From contig JAUIET010000002.1 of NCBI GenBank assembly GCA_030429735.1, forward strand, positions 124,001-188,000: a stretch of DNA of 64,000 nucleotides. The letters run 5' to 3'. Position 1 is the first letter of the stretch, and every line of letters begins with the position of its first letter. Shown in pieces: positions 9,507 through 19,523 of this stretch. This DNA is from Gammaproteobacteria bacterium (GTDB lineage Bacteria; Pseudomonadota; Gammaproteobacteria; Pseudomonadales; JAUIET01). A program made the position numbers and the translations under genes. The notes under the pieces are model-generated. The model had not been told where the DNA came from, did no database searches, and saw only the letters and a list, made by a program, of their open reading frames with translations.

Positions 9507-11758
9507 CGCAGTCCAGTGAATCTCTGCTGCTGGAAAAAGACAGCTTTTTCCAGCGCAAGCGCCGTTTCAAAGACCGCTTTGCCCGCCATGCAATCGCAGG
9601 CGGTGGGCTGGCGGTTATCGGTGCCATTCTGCTTATCTTTTTATACCTTCTGTATGAGATAGCACCGCTGTTTCAGTCGGCGTCTATAGAAAAGACAGAC
9701 AGTTACCCGATTGTCGGTGATGGGCAGTCCTTGCACATTGCGGTAGAGGAACAAGGCGAGTTGTTTCTGCGCGTGAACGACGCAGGACTTGCCGAGTTTC
9801 GGCGTGTTGAGTCGGGCCAGTTGAGCAAAACGATACCGTTGCTGGACTCTTCTGAAACTATCAGCAGCTTTGCGTCCGCCAGCAATGAAAGCCGTGTATT
9901 TGCGCTGGGGCTTTCTAATGGCACGGTGAAAGTGCTGAAGCACGACTATCGCTCCGTGTACCGCGGCGACGATAGGGAAATCGTTCCCGAGATCAAATTT
10001 CCATTAGGCGACAGCGCTCGTGTGCTGACCGACTCTGCCAATCCGATTCAGGCACTGGCGGTAAGAGACGGCGACGCACAAGCCACCATTGCAGGGATGG
10101 ACAGCAACGATACCTTGCACTTGATGGTTATCGAAAAAGAGCAGAACTTTCTCAGTGAAGAATGGGAGTTTAACGAACAGTTATTCACTCTGGCAGACGT
10201 GGGCAGTGCAGTGCGAAAGCTCATCGTGTCGGAAGATCAGCGCTATCTGTTCGTGCTTAGCCACGCCGATGACTTAAAAGTGTATGACATCAGCAAAGTG
10301 CGTCAGGGCGGAATCGATTCCCTGGCGGGCCAGTACAGCTTGAGCCCCGGCCATACCGTCAATGATATTCGTTTCTTGCTAGGCGGTATTTCCTTGCTGG
10401 TTCATGACAGCAGCGGAGTGTTAACGCAGTGGTTCTGGCAATCATTCGACGGTCAGCGCCGGCTTGAAAAGGTACGCACTTTCGCTGGTGAGCAAGGCAA
10501 TGCGACGATTCTGACCGAACAACGGCGCAAGGGAATAGCGATCATAAACCACAGTGGTCTGTTGCAGTTAGCGTATACCACGTCATCACGAGTAGCGTTT
10601 GAAGATACCATTGACTTCGCAGGTGCGGTCCGTCAAGCAGCGATATCACCGCGTGCAAACCTGCTGCTGATAGAAGATGGTCAGCAAACAATTCACCTGT
10701 GGGCGGTTGACAATGAACATCCGGAAACCTCATTCGGTGCTTTATGGGATGAGGTCTGGTACGAAAGTTACCCCGAACCGGAGTACGTATGGCAGTCGTC
10801 CGCGTCCAACAACGATTTTGAACCAAAATACAGCTTCTCGCCGTTGGCATTTGGTACTCTGAAAGCCGCATTTTATTCGATGATGCTGGCCGCACCGTTG
10901 GCTATTTGTGGCGCCATCTACACTGCATTCTTTATGGCACCGGCGCTGCGACGGAAGATTAAGCCGCTGGTTGAATTAATGGAGGCGCTGCCAACGGTGA
11001 TTCTCGGCTTTCTGGCCGGCTTGTGGCTGGCGCCATTTGTTGAAAAACACCTGCCGGCTATATTCGCGATGCTGGTTTTTCTGCCACCGGCTATTGTGCT
11101 GGTTGCCTTCGGGTGGAGCAAGCTACCCATTCGAATTCGCGAATCAATGCCGGACGGGTTTCATGCGGCGGTGCTGATCCCTGTGGTGCTGGTGCTGTCC
11201 TACCTGTGTATTGCCGCAAGCCAGCCCATGGAGTTATTGTTCTTCGATGGCGATGCGCGGGCCTGGCTAACCAATGATCTTGGTGTGTCGTTTGATCAGC
11301 GTAATGCACTGGTAGTTGGTGTGGCAATGGGCTTCGCGGTTATTCCAACAATCTTCAGCATTGCCGAAGACGCCATTTTTTCAGTTCCCAAGCATTTGTC
11401 TAATGGCTCTTTGGCATTGGGTGCAACACCCTGGCAGACCTTGCTACGGGTGATAATGCCTACTGCCAGCCCCGGTATTTTTTCGGCAATGATGATCGGT
11501 TTGGGGCGAGCGGTTGGCGAAACAATGATTGTACTCATGGCGACCGGAAACACACCGATCATGGACGCCAACATATTCGAAGGTATGCGCACACTGGCTG
11601 CCAATATCGCCGTGGAAGTTCCAGAAGCGGAAGTTGACAGTACGCATTACCGCGTACTCTTTTTGGCGGCGTTTGTGTTGTTTATGTTTACCTTTATCGT
11701 TAATACCATCGCTGAACTGGTTCGACAGCGACTGAGGGAGCGTTATGGATCACTCTGA
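9503..11758 (+). CDS. pstC: Phosphate ABC transporter permease PstC (long form)
   Basis: A 751-residue permease, much longer than E. coli PstC (about 320). After one membrane helix (residues ~33-55) comes a ~380-residue extracytoplasmic region with short repeated beta-strand units that read like a propeller (for example [18 protein letters not shown]). A standard PstC-type permease follows, with LEALP-type [10 protein letters not shown] and the coupling motif [17 protein letters not shown]. Long PstC proteins are known in gammaproteobacteria such as Pseudomonas and Shewanella; the role of the insert is unclear. It overlaps pstS by 4 bases and pstA by 14. Confidence 0.93.
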   Translation: MTQSSESLLLEKDSFFQRKRRFKDRFARHAIAGGGLAVIGAILLIFLYLLYEIAPLFQSASIEKTDSYPIVGDGQSLHIAVEEQGELFLRVNDAGLAEFRRVESGQLSKTIPLLDSSETISSFASASNESRVFALGLSNGTVKVLKHDYRSVYRGDDREIVPEIKFPLGDSARVLTDSANPIQALAVRDGDAQATIAGMDSNDTLHLMVIEKEQNFLSEEWEFNEQLFTLADVGSAVRKLIVSEDQRYLFVLSHADDLKVYDISKVRQGGIDSLAGQYSLSPGHTVNDIRFLLGGISLLVHDSSGVLTQWFWQSFDGQRRLEKVRTFAGEQGNATILTEQRRKGIAIINHSGLLQLAYTTSSRVAFEDTIDFAGAVRQAAISPRANLLLIEDGQQTIHLWAVDNEHPETSFGALWDEVWYESYPEPEYVWQSSASNNDFEPKYSFSPLAFGTLKAAFYSMMLAAPLAICGAIYTAFFMAPALRRKIKPLVELMEALPTVILGFLAGLWLAPFVEKHLPAIFAMLVFLPPAIVLVAFGWSKLPIRIRESMPDGFHAAVLIPVVLVLSYLCIAASQPMELLFFDGDARAWLTNDLGVSFDQRNALVVGVAMGFAVIPTIFSIAEDAIFSVPKHLSNGSLALGATPWQTLLRVIMPTASPGIFSAMMIGLGRAVGETMIVLMATGNTPIMDANIFEGMRTLAANIAVEVPEAEVDSTHYRVLFLAAFVLFMFTFIVNTIAELVRQRLRERYGSL

Positions 11759-13487
11759 AACGCAAGACACATCCTTGTACCGCTCTCAAGACCAAACCGT
11801 TGCGACCTGGTTCAGAAGCGGCGAACCATGGATTTGGGTAACCGGTGCGGCGGTTGCTGTGAGTGTGATCGCGGTGGTCGGTTTGTTGCTGATTTTGGCA
11901 GTACGCGGTCTGGGTCACTTCTGGCCGTCAGACATTGTTCAGTTTGACTACGTCGACGCGCGCAGTGGTACGCAGACGGTGGTTGCCGGGCAACTGGCTG
12001 ATAGTGAGCAAGTGAGTCTTGAGCAATTGAGTTCGTCGGGTTTGGCGCTCGACCCCAGTCTGGGTGACATACGTAGACGTGATCTGATTAAAACAGGTAA
12101 CCGCGACTTGACAGGCGCGGACTTTCGTTGGTTTTTGTACGAGCGTATGAGCACTATTGAAAAGCCCGAAGGGTTAATGGTGCTTGAGCGCAGGGAGTGG
12201 GGAAATTTCTACGGCTATTTACTGGCTGTTAAGGAAGCCGGCGTAACGGTGACGGAACAACCGCCGATGGTTTTTTCCGAGCCTGTGTGGGAAGAGTTTC
12301 GGTCGCGTTTGCAACGCGCGCTTGACTTGAATGAGACCATTCAAGACATTGAGAAAAATGATACGCGGGCGCTGAACTATCGACTTGAACAATTGCGTCT
12401 GGACGAGCGCGCTCTTGAACTGAATGAAAACCTCGACAGTCAGCTCCGGCAACGTGAGTCAGCACGCATTGCTGAAGCACGCGCGGAAATTGCTGTGAAG
12501 TACGATGTGCTTCAGGAAACCTTAAACGACCTGCATACGCAAATTGGGCGTGATTCATTTACCGCCATTACAGTAACCGGTCAGGAAGTGGAATTGACGT
12601 TTGCTAAAGTTGTTCACGCGCTGCTGCCGAATCAAATGTCGGTGCTTGAAAAAGTGTTGGCGTGGTTCGCGAAGCTCGCCGAATTTCTTTCCGAAGAACC
12701 CCGGGAAGCGAATACCGAAGGCGGTGTATACCCCGCGATATTTGGTACTGTACTGATGGTGCTGTTGATGTCGATCATGGTTACGCCATTCGGGGTGGTG
12801 GCAGCTGTGTATTTGCGTGAGTACGCCAAACAGGGTGTTGTGACAAGAACCATCCGCATCGCGGTCAATAACCTGGCAGGCGTGCCCTCCATCGTTTACG
12901 GGGTTTTTGGGTTGGGTTTTTTCGTTTATGGCGTCGGCGAACAAGTCGACCATTTGTTTTTCGAAGCAGCGCTACCCGCACCAACGTTTGGTACACCCGG
13001 TTTATTGTGGGCGTCGTTAACCTTGGCTATTCTGACCGTACCAGTGGTTATTGTCGCCACCGAAGAAGGTCTGGCACGCATACCCCGCTCGGTTCGAGAA
13101 GGCAGCCTGGCATTGGGCGCAACGAAAGCCGAAACCCTGTGGCGGGTTGTTTTACCAATGGCCAGCCCGGCAATGATGACCGGTGTGATTCTGGCGGTGG
13201 CACGTGCTGCCGGTGAGGTGGCGCCACTGATGTTGGTTGGTGTTGTTAAGCTGGCACCTGCGTTACCCTTGGACGGTAACTTTCCGTTTTTGCATCTTGA
13301 TCAGAAATTCATGCATCTTGGGTTTCACATCTATGATGTTGGCTTTCAGAGCCCGAATGTAGAAGCCGCGCGACCACTGGTATATGCCACAGCACTGCTG
13401 TTGGTAGTGGTGATTGCGGTTCTCAATTTTTCCGCTGTCAATATTCGCAATCACTTGCGAGAGAAATACAAAGCCCTGGAGCATTGA
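11745..13487 (+). CDS. pstA: Phosphate ABC transporter permease PstA (long form)
   Basis: A 580-residue permease, nearly twice the length of E. coli PstA. After an N-terminal helix (residues ~28-52) there is a ~270-residue extracytoplasmic region with a charged helical, probably coiled-coil part (residues ~180-260). The permease core then carries VNNLAGVPSIVYGVFGLG and the coupling loop LALGATKAETLWRVVLP, both typical of PstA. It overlaps pstC. The matching enlargement of both permeases suggests their extracytoplasmic parts may act together. Confidence 0.93.
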   Translation: MDHSETQDTSLYRSQDQTVATWFRSGEPWIWVTGAAVAVSVIAVVGLLLILAVRGLGHFWPSDIVQFDYVDARSGTQTVVAGQLADSEQVSLEQLSSSGLALDPSLGDIRRRDLIKTGNRDLTGADFRWFLYERMSTIEKPEGLMVLERREWGNFYGYLLAVKEAGVTVTEQPPMVFSEPVWEEFRSRLQRALDLNETIQDIEKNDTRALNYRLEQLRLDERALELNENLDSQLRQRESARIAEARAEIAVKYDVLQETLNDLHTQIGRDSFTAITVTGQEVELTFAKVVHALLPNQMSVLEKVLAWFAKLAEFLSEEPREANTEGGVYPAIFGTVLMVLLMSIMVTPFGVVAAVYLREYAKQGVVTRTIRIAVNNLAGVPSIVYGVFGLGFFVYGVGEQVDHLFFEAALPAPTFGTPGLLWASLTLAILTVPVVIVATEEGLARIPRSVREGSLALGATKAETLWRVVLPMASPAMMTGVILAVARAAGEVAPLMLVGVVKLAPALPLDGNFPFLHLDQKFMHLGFHIYDVGFQSPNVEAARPLVYATALLLVVVIAVLNFSAVNIRNHLREKYKALEH

Positions 13488-13493
13488 AACAAA

Positions 13494-14267
13494 GTGACTG
13501 ATACGAAAGAAAATGTCTGTCTGGAGGTGAAAGGTTTGCAGTTGTACTATGACAACGACAAGCAAGCCCTTAAAGACATTGATATGTACATCATGCAGCA
13601 ACGCGTGACTGCTTTTATTGGTCCGAGTGGCTGCGGAAAATCCAGCCTGCTGCGCTGCTTTAATCGCATGAATGATCTGGTGGACGGTTGCCGTGTTGAA
13701 GGCCAGATTCTACTGGATGGGACCGACATATACGACAGTAAAGTGGATGCATCACGCTTGCGTAGACGCATTGGCATGGTATTTCAGAAACCCAACCCGT
13801 TTCCGAAATCGATTTACGAAAATGTTGCGTATGGTTTGCGTATTCAGGGTGTGAACAAGAAACGGGTGCTGGACGAAGTGGTTGAGAAGTCCCTGCGCGA
13901 TGCGGCGCTATGGGATGAAGTCAAAGATCGCTTGCATGATTCAGCGCTGGGCTTGTCTGGCGGTCAGCAACAGCGGCTGGTTATTGCACGAACCATCGCC
14001 ATAGAGCCCGAAGTATTGTTGCTGGACGAACCGGCTTCAGCGTTGGACCCTATATCGACCTTGAAAATTGAGGAATTGATCAACGATTTAAAGTCGAAAT
14101 ACACCATCATCATAGTGACGCACAATATGCAGCAGGCGGCGCGGGTGTCCGAGTTTACCGCGTTTATGTACCTTGGCGAGTTAATCGAATTTGGCAACAC
14201 CGACCGTATATTTACCAACCCTAACGAGAAGCAAACCGAAGACTATATAACTGGTCGGTACGGTTAA
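13494..14267 (+). CDS. pstB: Phosphate ABC transporter ATP-binding protein PstB
   Basis: A 257-residue ABC ATPase with Walker [11 protein letters not shown]-loop FQKPNPFP (the PNPFP form is typical of PstB), signature LSGGQQQRL, Walker [14 protein letters not shown] and the H-loop His in [12 protein letters not shown]. It powers phosphate uptake through PstCA. The GTG start lies 6 bases after pstA; phoU follows 13 bases downstream with a GGAG ribosome site. Confidence 0.96.
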   Translation: MTDTKENVCLEVKGLQLYYDNDKQALKDIDMYIMQQRVTAFIGPSGCGKSSLLRCFNRMNDLVDGCRVEGQILLDGTDIYDSKVDASRLRRRIGMVFQKPNPFPKSIYENVAYGLRIQGVNKKRVLDEVVEKSLRDAALWDEVKDRLHDSALGLSGGQQQRLVIARTIAIEPEVLLLDEPASALDPISTLKIEELINDLKSKYTIIIVTHNMQQAARVSEFTAFMYLGELIEFGNTDRIFTNPNEKQTEDYITGRYG

Positions 14268-14280
14268 GCGGAGCGAACCC

Positions 14281-14994
14281 ATGGACAAGAGTGGACATTC
14301 ACAACACATTTCTCAGCAATACAACGCAGAGCTGGAAGACGTGAAAAAGAGCATGCTGGAGATGGGCGGCCAGGTAGAGAAACTGGTTGCTGATGCCATC
14401 ACCAGTATCATCGATGGCGACAGTGGTATTGCAGAACAGGTACGTGAAAATGACAAGCCGGTCAATCGGATGGAGTCTGATATCGACGAAGAGTGCGCCC
14501 GAATACTGGCGCGGCGGCAGCCAGCGGCAAGCGACTTACGGCTGGTGCTGGCGATAACACGGGCGTCTACTGACCTTGAGCGTATCGGCGATGAGGCAGG
14601 GAAAATCGCCACGCAAACTATTGACCTTGCTGAAGCGGGCCGCTCCCCAGGCGGGTATACCGAAATTCAGCACATGGGTACCAGTGTCAGGGGTATGTTG
14701 CATGATGCGCTGGACGCGTTTGCGCGTATGGACGAAAAGCTTGCGCTCAAAGTGGCTGAACAGGATAAGGAAGTGGACCGTTACTACGGTTCTGCGATGC
14801 GTGTTGTACTAACCTTGATGATGGAAGACCCGCGCAGTATTTCGCGGGTTTTGAATATCATGTGGGCGCTTCGTTCATTGGAACGCGTAGGCGATCATGC
14901 GCGAAACATTGCAGAGCATGTTATCTACCTGGTCAAGGGTAAAGACGTACGCCATGTTGGTCTTAAGGAAATGGCCAAGCAGGTTAAGAAGTAG
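14281..14994 (+). CDS. phoU: Phosphate transport regulator PhoU
   Basis: A 237-residue all-helical protein made of two PhoU repeats. Each carries a metal-binding ERIGD-type motif: DLERIGDEAGKIA in the first and LERVGDHARNIAEHV in the second. PhoU passes the transport state of Pst to PhoR and keeps the Pho regulon off in high phosphate. It is the last gene of the operon and converges with the P450 gene; a 10-base palindrome (AGAGTACTCT, 14993-15002) sits at the junction. Confidence 0.95.
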   Translation: MDKSGHSQHISQQYNAELEDVKKSMLEMGGQVEKLVADAITSIIDGDSGIAEQVRENDKPVNRMESDIDEECARILARRQPAASDLRLVLAITRASTDLERIGDEAGKIATQTIDLAEAGRSPGGYTEIQHMGTSVRGMLHDALDAFARMDEKLALKVAEQDKEVDRYYGSAMRVVLTLMMEDPRSISRVLNIMWALRSLERVGDHARNIAEHVIYLVKGKDVRHVGLKEMAKQVKK

Positions 14995-15020
14995 AGTACT
15001 CTTCGTATATTGGACGCTTC

Positions 15021-16259
15021 TTACTTGGCGTGCAACACCACCGGCAGGTCGGTAATACCGCGAACAAAGTTAGATTTCAGGCGGGTAGGCTTGCCTACCA
15101 CGTCAACTCTGTCGAAGCGCTTGAGTATCTCTTCCCAAACCAGTCTGAGCTGCATCTCGGCTAAACGATTGCCCATGCAACGGTGAACGCCGAATCCAAA
15201 GGAAATGTGTTGACGGGCCCGGTTACGGTCAATCAGAAATTCATCCGGACGTTCAATTTTTGTTTCGTCCCGGTTCCCGGACACATACCACAGTGCCACT
15301 TTGTCACCCTGTTTGATGTGTTTACCACGAAACTCAACGTCTCGAGTTGCGGTTCGGCGCATATGCATTAACGGCGTTTGGAAGCGGATGATCTCAGAGA
15401 CCATGTTCGGTATCAGCCCAGGGTCAGCCTTTAGTTTTTCGTATTCAGCGGGGTTCTCGTTCAGCATCAACACGCCACCGGAAATGGAATTGCGAGTAGT
15501 GTCGTTGCCACCCACAATCAGCAAGATCAAATTACCAAGGAATTCCATCTGGTCCATCTCTTTAAAGATGTCTGAATGCGCCATCAATGTAATGAAGTCG
15601 TATTTTCCTTCGGGTGATTGCTGTGCGCGCTCATTCCAAATCTCTGTGAACACGGTAAGACACTCAATCAACGCTTCTTCACGCTGTTCTTTGGTCACGC
15701 TGTCGTCACCAGCAATTTCTGGCGACGCCGTTGCCATGTCGGACCAGAACGTAAGCTTGCGCCGCTCTTCAAATGGAAAATCGAACAGCGTGGCCAGCAT
15801 CTGTGTGGTGAGCTCCACCGAGACGCGATCAACCCAGTTAAACGTTTCACCAATCGGCAATTCATCCATAATGTTGCCGATCCGTTCGCGAATCAACGGT
15901 TCCATCATCGCAAGGCTTTGAGGTGACACGGACGGTGTGACTACTTTGCGTTGACTGTCGTGTTTAGCGCCGTCCATCGCAATGAATTGAGCCACCGTGA
16001 AATCCGGGTCCTGATCACCAAGAACAATGGCAGGAAACGATGAGAACACATCGGTGTTTTTCTCAACTTCCATGATGTCGTCAAATCGCGTGATCGACCA
16101 GAAGGGTCCAAAGTCGCTGTCTGCGCAGTAGTGCACGGGGTCTTCATCACGTAAGCGCTTGAACATAGGCCACTGCGCATCGTGCTCGTAAAGGCTTGGG
16201 TTAGAGGGGTTGATCTGGTCTAACGGTGTGTCGTTCGAATAGATACTTGCAGTCGCCAC
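15021..16259 (-). CDS. Cytochrome P450, CYP153-like alkane/fatty-acid hydroxylase
   Basis: A 412-residue soluble P450. Heme-binding loop FGFGVHRCMGNRLAE, I-helix VGGNDTTRN and K-helix EIIR are all present. Long stretches match what I know of CYP153 terminal hydroxylases, for example RLRDEDPVHYC, VSVELTTQMLATLFDFPFEE and KVALWYVSGNRDE. CYP153 enzymes hydroxylate the terminal carbon of medium-chain alkanes or fatty acids and need a ferredoxin and ferredoxin reductase. Neither partner gene is adjacent, so electrons must come from elsewhere in the genome. It is transcribed alone, with lipA downstream on the same strand. Confidence 0.88.
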   Translation of the reverse strand: MATASIYSNDTPLDQINPSNPSLYEHDAQWPMFKRLRDEDPVHYCADSDFGPFWSITRFDDIMEVEKNTDVFSSFPAIVLGDQDPDFTVAQFIAMDGAKHDSQRKVVTPSVSPQSLAMMEPLIRERIGNIMDELPIGETFNWVDRVSVELTTQMLATLFDFPFEERRKLTFWSDMATASPEIAGDDSVTKEQREEALIECLTVFTEIWNERAQQSPEGKYDFITLMAHSDIFKEMDQMEFLGNLILLIVGGNDTTRNSISGGVLMLNENPAEYEKLKADPGLIPNMVSEIIRFQTPLMHMRRTATRDVEFRGKHIKQGDKVALWYVSGNRDETKIERPDEFLIDRNRARQHISFGFGVHRCMGNRLAEMQLRLVWEEILKRFDRVDVVGKPTRLKSNFVRGITDLPVVLHAK

Positions 16260-16372
16260 GGTGCGCTCCTGTTATGATGTTATGTTTTTTCCATCATAAT
16301 GCGAATCGCCATTAGTTGCTACTTCCGCGGGTTTGCACGTGGCTTGCGTGATGCGGCAGGCCCGTAGTCGGC

Positions 16373-17359
16373 TTACAAACCTACGTTGTTCTTGTTGAGA
16401 ACCTGTTCCGCGCGATAGCTGGAGCGCACAAACACGCCTGACACAACCTCAAGAAAGCCTTTCTCAAGACCCCACAGGCGATACTGCTCAAATTGCTCAG
16501 GCGTGACATAACGGTCTATCGGGTGGTGGTTCAGAGTAGGTTGCAGGTATTGGCCAAACGTCACAATATCGACATTGGCTGCGCGCAAATCATCCATGCA
16601 CTCCAAAATTTCCTGATCGGTTTCGCCAAGCCCTAACATCAAACTGGTCTTCGTTAACACCTCTGGCCGGTGCGCCTTGGCATGCGCCAGTACATCCAGC
16701 GTTTGCTGGTAAGTGGCGCGCGGGTCTCTGACAGGGTGGGTCAGGCGACGCACAGTTTCCACGTTTTGCGCAAACACGACGATACCTGAGTCAACCACCG
16801 TTTCTACATCGCTCAGCACCCCAAGAAAATCCGGTGTCAAGGCCTCCACGGCTGTGTCCGGATTACGCTCTATTATGCGACGCACGCACGCCGCGTAATG
16901 CCCAGCGCCACCATCAGACAGGTCATCGCGATTGACCGAGGTTAATACCACGTACTTAAGGTTCATCAGTTGCACAGAGTGTGCTGCATTGTCTGGCTCT
17001 TCCGGGTCAAGCCAGCCCTTTGGGTTGCCCGTGTTGACCGAACAAAAACGGCAAGCTCTGGTGCAGGTATCACCCATTAGCATTATTGTTGCTGTGCCAG
17101 CGCTCCAGCATTCGCTCATATTGGGGCATTTGGCTTCTTCGCACACGGTGGCCAGGCGATGTTCTTTGACGATGCTGCGTACATTCTCGAATGCGCTGCC
17201 GCCTTTGATGCGCATGCGCAGCCAATCCGGTTTCTTCAGGCGTTGCTGTGCTGAAGAACTGGCCTTTACGCCGTCTTTTATTGCGGTAATGCCGAGTTCA
17301 TTGGTGAACTTCGCACCGCTGTGAATCTGTACGACGGGTATACGGGTATCTTTAGGCAT
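16373..17359 (-). CDS. lipA: Lipoyl synthase
   Basis: A 328-residue radical SAM enzyme that inserts two sulfurs into octanoyl groups on carrier proteins. It has both iron-sulfur sites: the auxiliary cluster [12 protein letters not shown] and the radical [11 protein letters not shown], plus the C-terminal RSSY motif ([10 protein letters not shown]). Its usual partner lipB is not beside it. The length is normal and the gene looks intact. Confidence 0.96.
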   Translation of the reverse strand: MPKDTRIPVVQIHSGAKFTNELGITAIKDGVKASSSAQQRLKKPDWLRMRIKGGSAFENVRSIVKEHRLATVCEEAKCPNMSECWSAGTATIMLMGDTCTRACRFCSVNTGNPKGWLDPEEPDNAAHSVQLMNLKYVVLTSVNRDDLSDGGAGHYAACVRRIIERNPDTAVEALTPDFLGVLSDVETVVDSGIVVFAQNVETVRRLTHPVRDPRATYQQTLDVLAHAKAHRPEVLTKTSLMLGLGETDQEILECMDDLRAANVDIVTFGQYLQPTLNHHPIDRYVTPEQFEQYRLWGLEKGFLEVVSGVFVRSSYRAEQVLNKNNVGL

Positions 17360-17461
17360 GTAGTGGCTTTAAACGCTGGGGTATTCTTAGTATACGAAGA
17401 ACGCGGCTAAATGCATCAGGCAATCAACAAATAATGTGGTTCCCTGGGTGCAAAACTGAGC

Positions 17462-18598
17462 TCATATTCTGGATTGAGACAAGGCAACCGTCGCATTTTT
17501 CCACGCTGCTTCGAACTCTTTTCGCACAGCACTGGCCTGGTCGTGCCTGCCTTGTTGGTCCAGGCTTTGCATTAGTCCGAACAGAGACCATCCATTATTC
17601 TGGTTCCAGCGTAGATCGCGCCGATACACGGCCTCGGCGTCTTTCGCTCTGCCGGCCTCGAGCAGTGCCGCGCCCAGGTAGTGGCGCATTGGCTGGCCCC
17701 AATCGGGCGGTTCGGTGTAATTGTTTTCATCCTCAACCCACTCGCCAAATATCTCGTTCACCAGCCAGGGCGCGGCAATACGCTTCTGGCCGCCCCGCAG
17801 GTCCAGGTTTTGCTCGTTGATGAACGCTGCGGATTTCTCTGCGGCATCAATAGCGACTTCGTAGTTGCCCTGCACAGTGGCTGCGTAGCGAATAAAATCG
17901 ATCGCGTGTGGCGCGTGCATTTTGTGGGAAAGAGGGTAGGTACCCAGATTAGGCAAGGGCATATCGCCCCATATTTCGGCCAATTGCTGATCCACGCGCT
18001 GCGAGCGGCGGTTATTCTCAATCGCTTTACTGTACTGCCCTACGCGTACGTAAATATGTGCGGGCATGTGCACCACATGACCCGCTATAGGCATGGTGGC
18101 CTCCAACCGGTCGGCGGCAGCTAATGCACGTTCAGGCTCAAGCGAGGCTTCCAGCAAATGAATGTAGAGATGGTTTGCACCGGGGTGGCCAGGCTCTGCG
18201 TGCAGAACCTGTTCCAATGCCTTCGCTACGTCAGCGGTTTCGGATTTCGGCTTACCGTTGGCATCCCAGTAGTCCCATCGTCCAATTGACATGTAGGCGG
18301 CCGCGTAAAGTGCACCTACATCGGCATCTTCAGGGTATTTTACGTGCAAGTCTCTGGCCGCTTTTAAGTACGCTTGATCTCGCGCGTTGTTATCCGGAAT
18401 CGCACTTTTATCATAGAGAATGGCCATGGCATTGATAAGGTCTCGTTCATAGTCGTTGGCGTGCCCAAATTGCCCGGGTAGCGTGCCAGCAGAGCCTGCG
18501 TGCATTTCATATTGCGCGCCTAATACGGCATTCCATTCCGGGGTGTCTGCAGCGTTCGGTCGCTCGCGTGTTGGTGCAACTAACACCAAAAGGCTCAA
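17462..18598 (-). CDS. TPR-repeat protein, apparently truncated at the N-terminus
   Basis: A 378-residue helical repeat protein with TPR-like units (for example EPGHPGANHLYIHLLEAS and HVVHMPAHIYVRVGQYSKAI). As I remember the family, members are about 550 residues, begin with a signal peptide, and have an N-terminal 'FDQGL..YGFNH.EA' part with a 'CAM..WG.A' motif. Here the recognisable match begins only near residue 47 (YERDLINAM), and the first ~45 residues look unrelated to the family. Only 86 bases separate the start from the divergent SDR gene, so the missing part is not nearby. It is probably a 5'-deleted gene. The function of the family is unknown. Confidence 0.65.
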   Translation of the reverse strand: MSLLVLVAPTRERPNAADTPEWNAVLGAQYEMHAGSAGTLPGQFGHANDYERDLINAMAILYDKSAIPDNNARDQAYLKAARDLHVKYPEDADVGALYAAAYMSIGRWDYWDANGKPKSETADVAKALEQVLHAEPGHPGANHLYIHLLEASLEPERALAAADRLEATMPIAGHVVHMPAHIYVRVGQYSKAIENNRRSQRVDQQLAEIWGDMPLPNLGTYPLSHKMHAPHAIDFIRYAATVQGNYEVAIDAAEKSAAFINEQNLDLRGGQKRIAAPWLVNEIFGEWVEDENNYTEPPDWGQPMRHYLGAALLEAGRAKDAEAVYRRDLRWNQNNGWSLFGLMQSLDQQGRHDQASAVRKEFEAAWKNATVALSQSRI

Positions 18599-18684
18599 GT
18601 TCGTACTCGCCGTGTGTTACGTTACTCTGGTCGATATCATGTACGATGCAAGCTACAGGAGGCTAATTAAGAAAGGAGTAAGCG

Positions 18685-19473
18685 ATGACATCAGAGTCTG
18701 GTGTGAACAATAAAGTAGCAGTCATCACTGGCGGTGCCTCGGGAATGGGCCGTGCAGCCGCGCTGCGGCTGGCTGCTGAGAATTTCAGGCTATGCATAGC
18801 TGATCTTGATCTGGACGCCGCCAGCGTATTTGCCTCTGAGCTTCGGGAAAACGGTGTTGAGGCGATAGCGCTGGAAGTTGATGTCAGCGATGAACTGGCC
18901 AACAGACGTTTGTGTGAGCAAACGCTCGCCGAATACGGTCAAATAGATTGCGCGTTTCTGAACGCCGGTATTCTTAATGTACCTGCATCCATCATGGACA
19001 CGACAGCAGCGGATTGGGACCGCATCATCGCGGTTAACTTGCGCTCAATGTTTCTCGGCATTCAATCGCTTGCTGCGCCCATGATCGAAAGCTCCCGGGG
19101 CGCTATTGTCATGACTGCGTCACTTGCAGGACTTAGGGGTGATCTGAATATGGCCGGTTACGTGGCGGCCAAGCATGGCGTTATTGGTCTGATGAAGGCG
19201 GCCGCCGCTGAGCTGGCTGAACATCAAATTCGGGTGAATGCGATTTGTCCAGGAGCGATCGATACCCCCATGATTCTCGATAGTTATCGTGCCAGCGATG
19301 AGGCTTGGCGCGCCTTGGGTAAGCTGCAGCCCCTGGGGCGCATTGGCAAGCCCGAGGAGGTCGCGGAGCTGGTGTACTTTCTACTAAGTGATCAAGCCAG
19401 TTTTATTACCGGCGGAGCATTCCCCGTCGATGGGGGCGCATCCGCCGTTAATGGCCCCCTGAGACGCCGCTGA
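18685..19473 (+). CDS. Short-chain dehydrogenase/reductase
   Basis: A 262-residue classical SDR. The cofactor-binding GGASGMGR follows the first strand; an acidic residue after the second strand (IADLDLD) favours NAD(H). The NAG motif (LNAGIL), catalytic Ser in [10 protein letters not shown], and YVAAKHG (Tyr-x-x-x-Lys) are present, as is the C-terminal PVDGG. The substrate cannot be told. A strong ribosome site (AAGGAG) precedes the ATG. The selenoprotein candidate follows closely on the same strand and may share its transcript. Confidence 0.9.
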   Translation: MTSESGVNNKVAVITGGASGMGRAAALRLAAENFRLCIADLDLDAASVFASELRENGVEAIALEVDVSDELANRRLCEQTLAEYGQIDCAFLNAGILNVPASIMDTTAADWDRIIAVNLRSMFLGIQSLAAPMIESSRGAIVMTASLAGLRGDLNMAGYVAAKHGVIGLMKAAAAELAEHQIRVNAICPGAIDTPMILDSYRASDEAWRALGKLQPLGRIGKPEEVAELVYFLLSDQASFITGGAFPVDGGASAVNGPLRRR

Positions 19474-19523
19474 CTCGTCGATCATTGCTCAAAGGCTTTC
19501 TCCAGCCAACGTATCGCGCTACT

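Noticed and set aside
14993-15002. Palindrome AGAGTACTCT between phoU and the P450 gene
   Set aside because: It has no loop and no T run, so it does not form a useful hairpin; probably chance.
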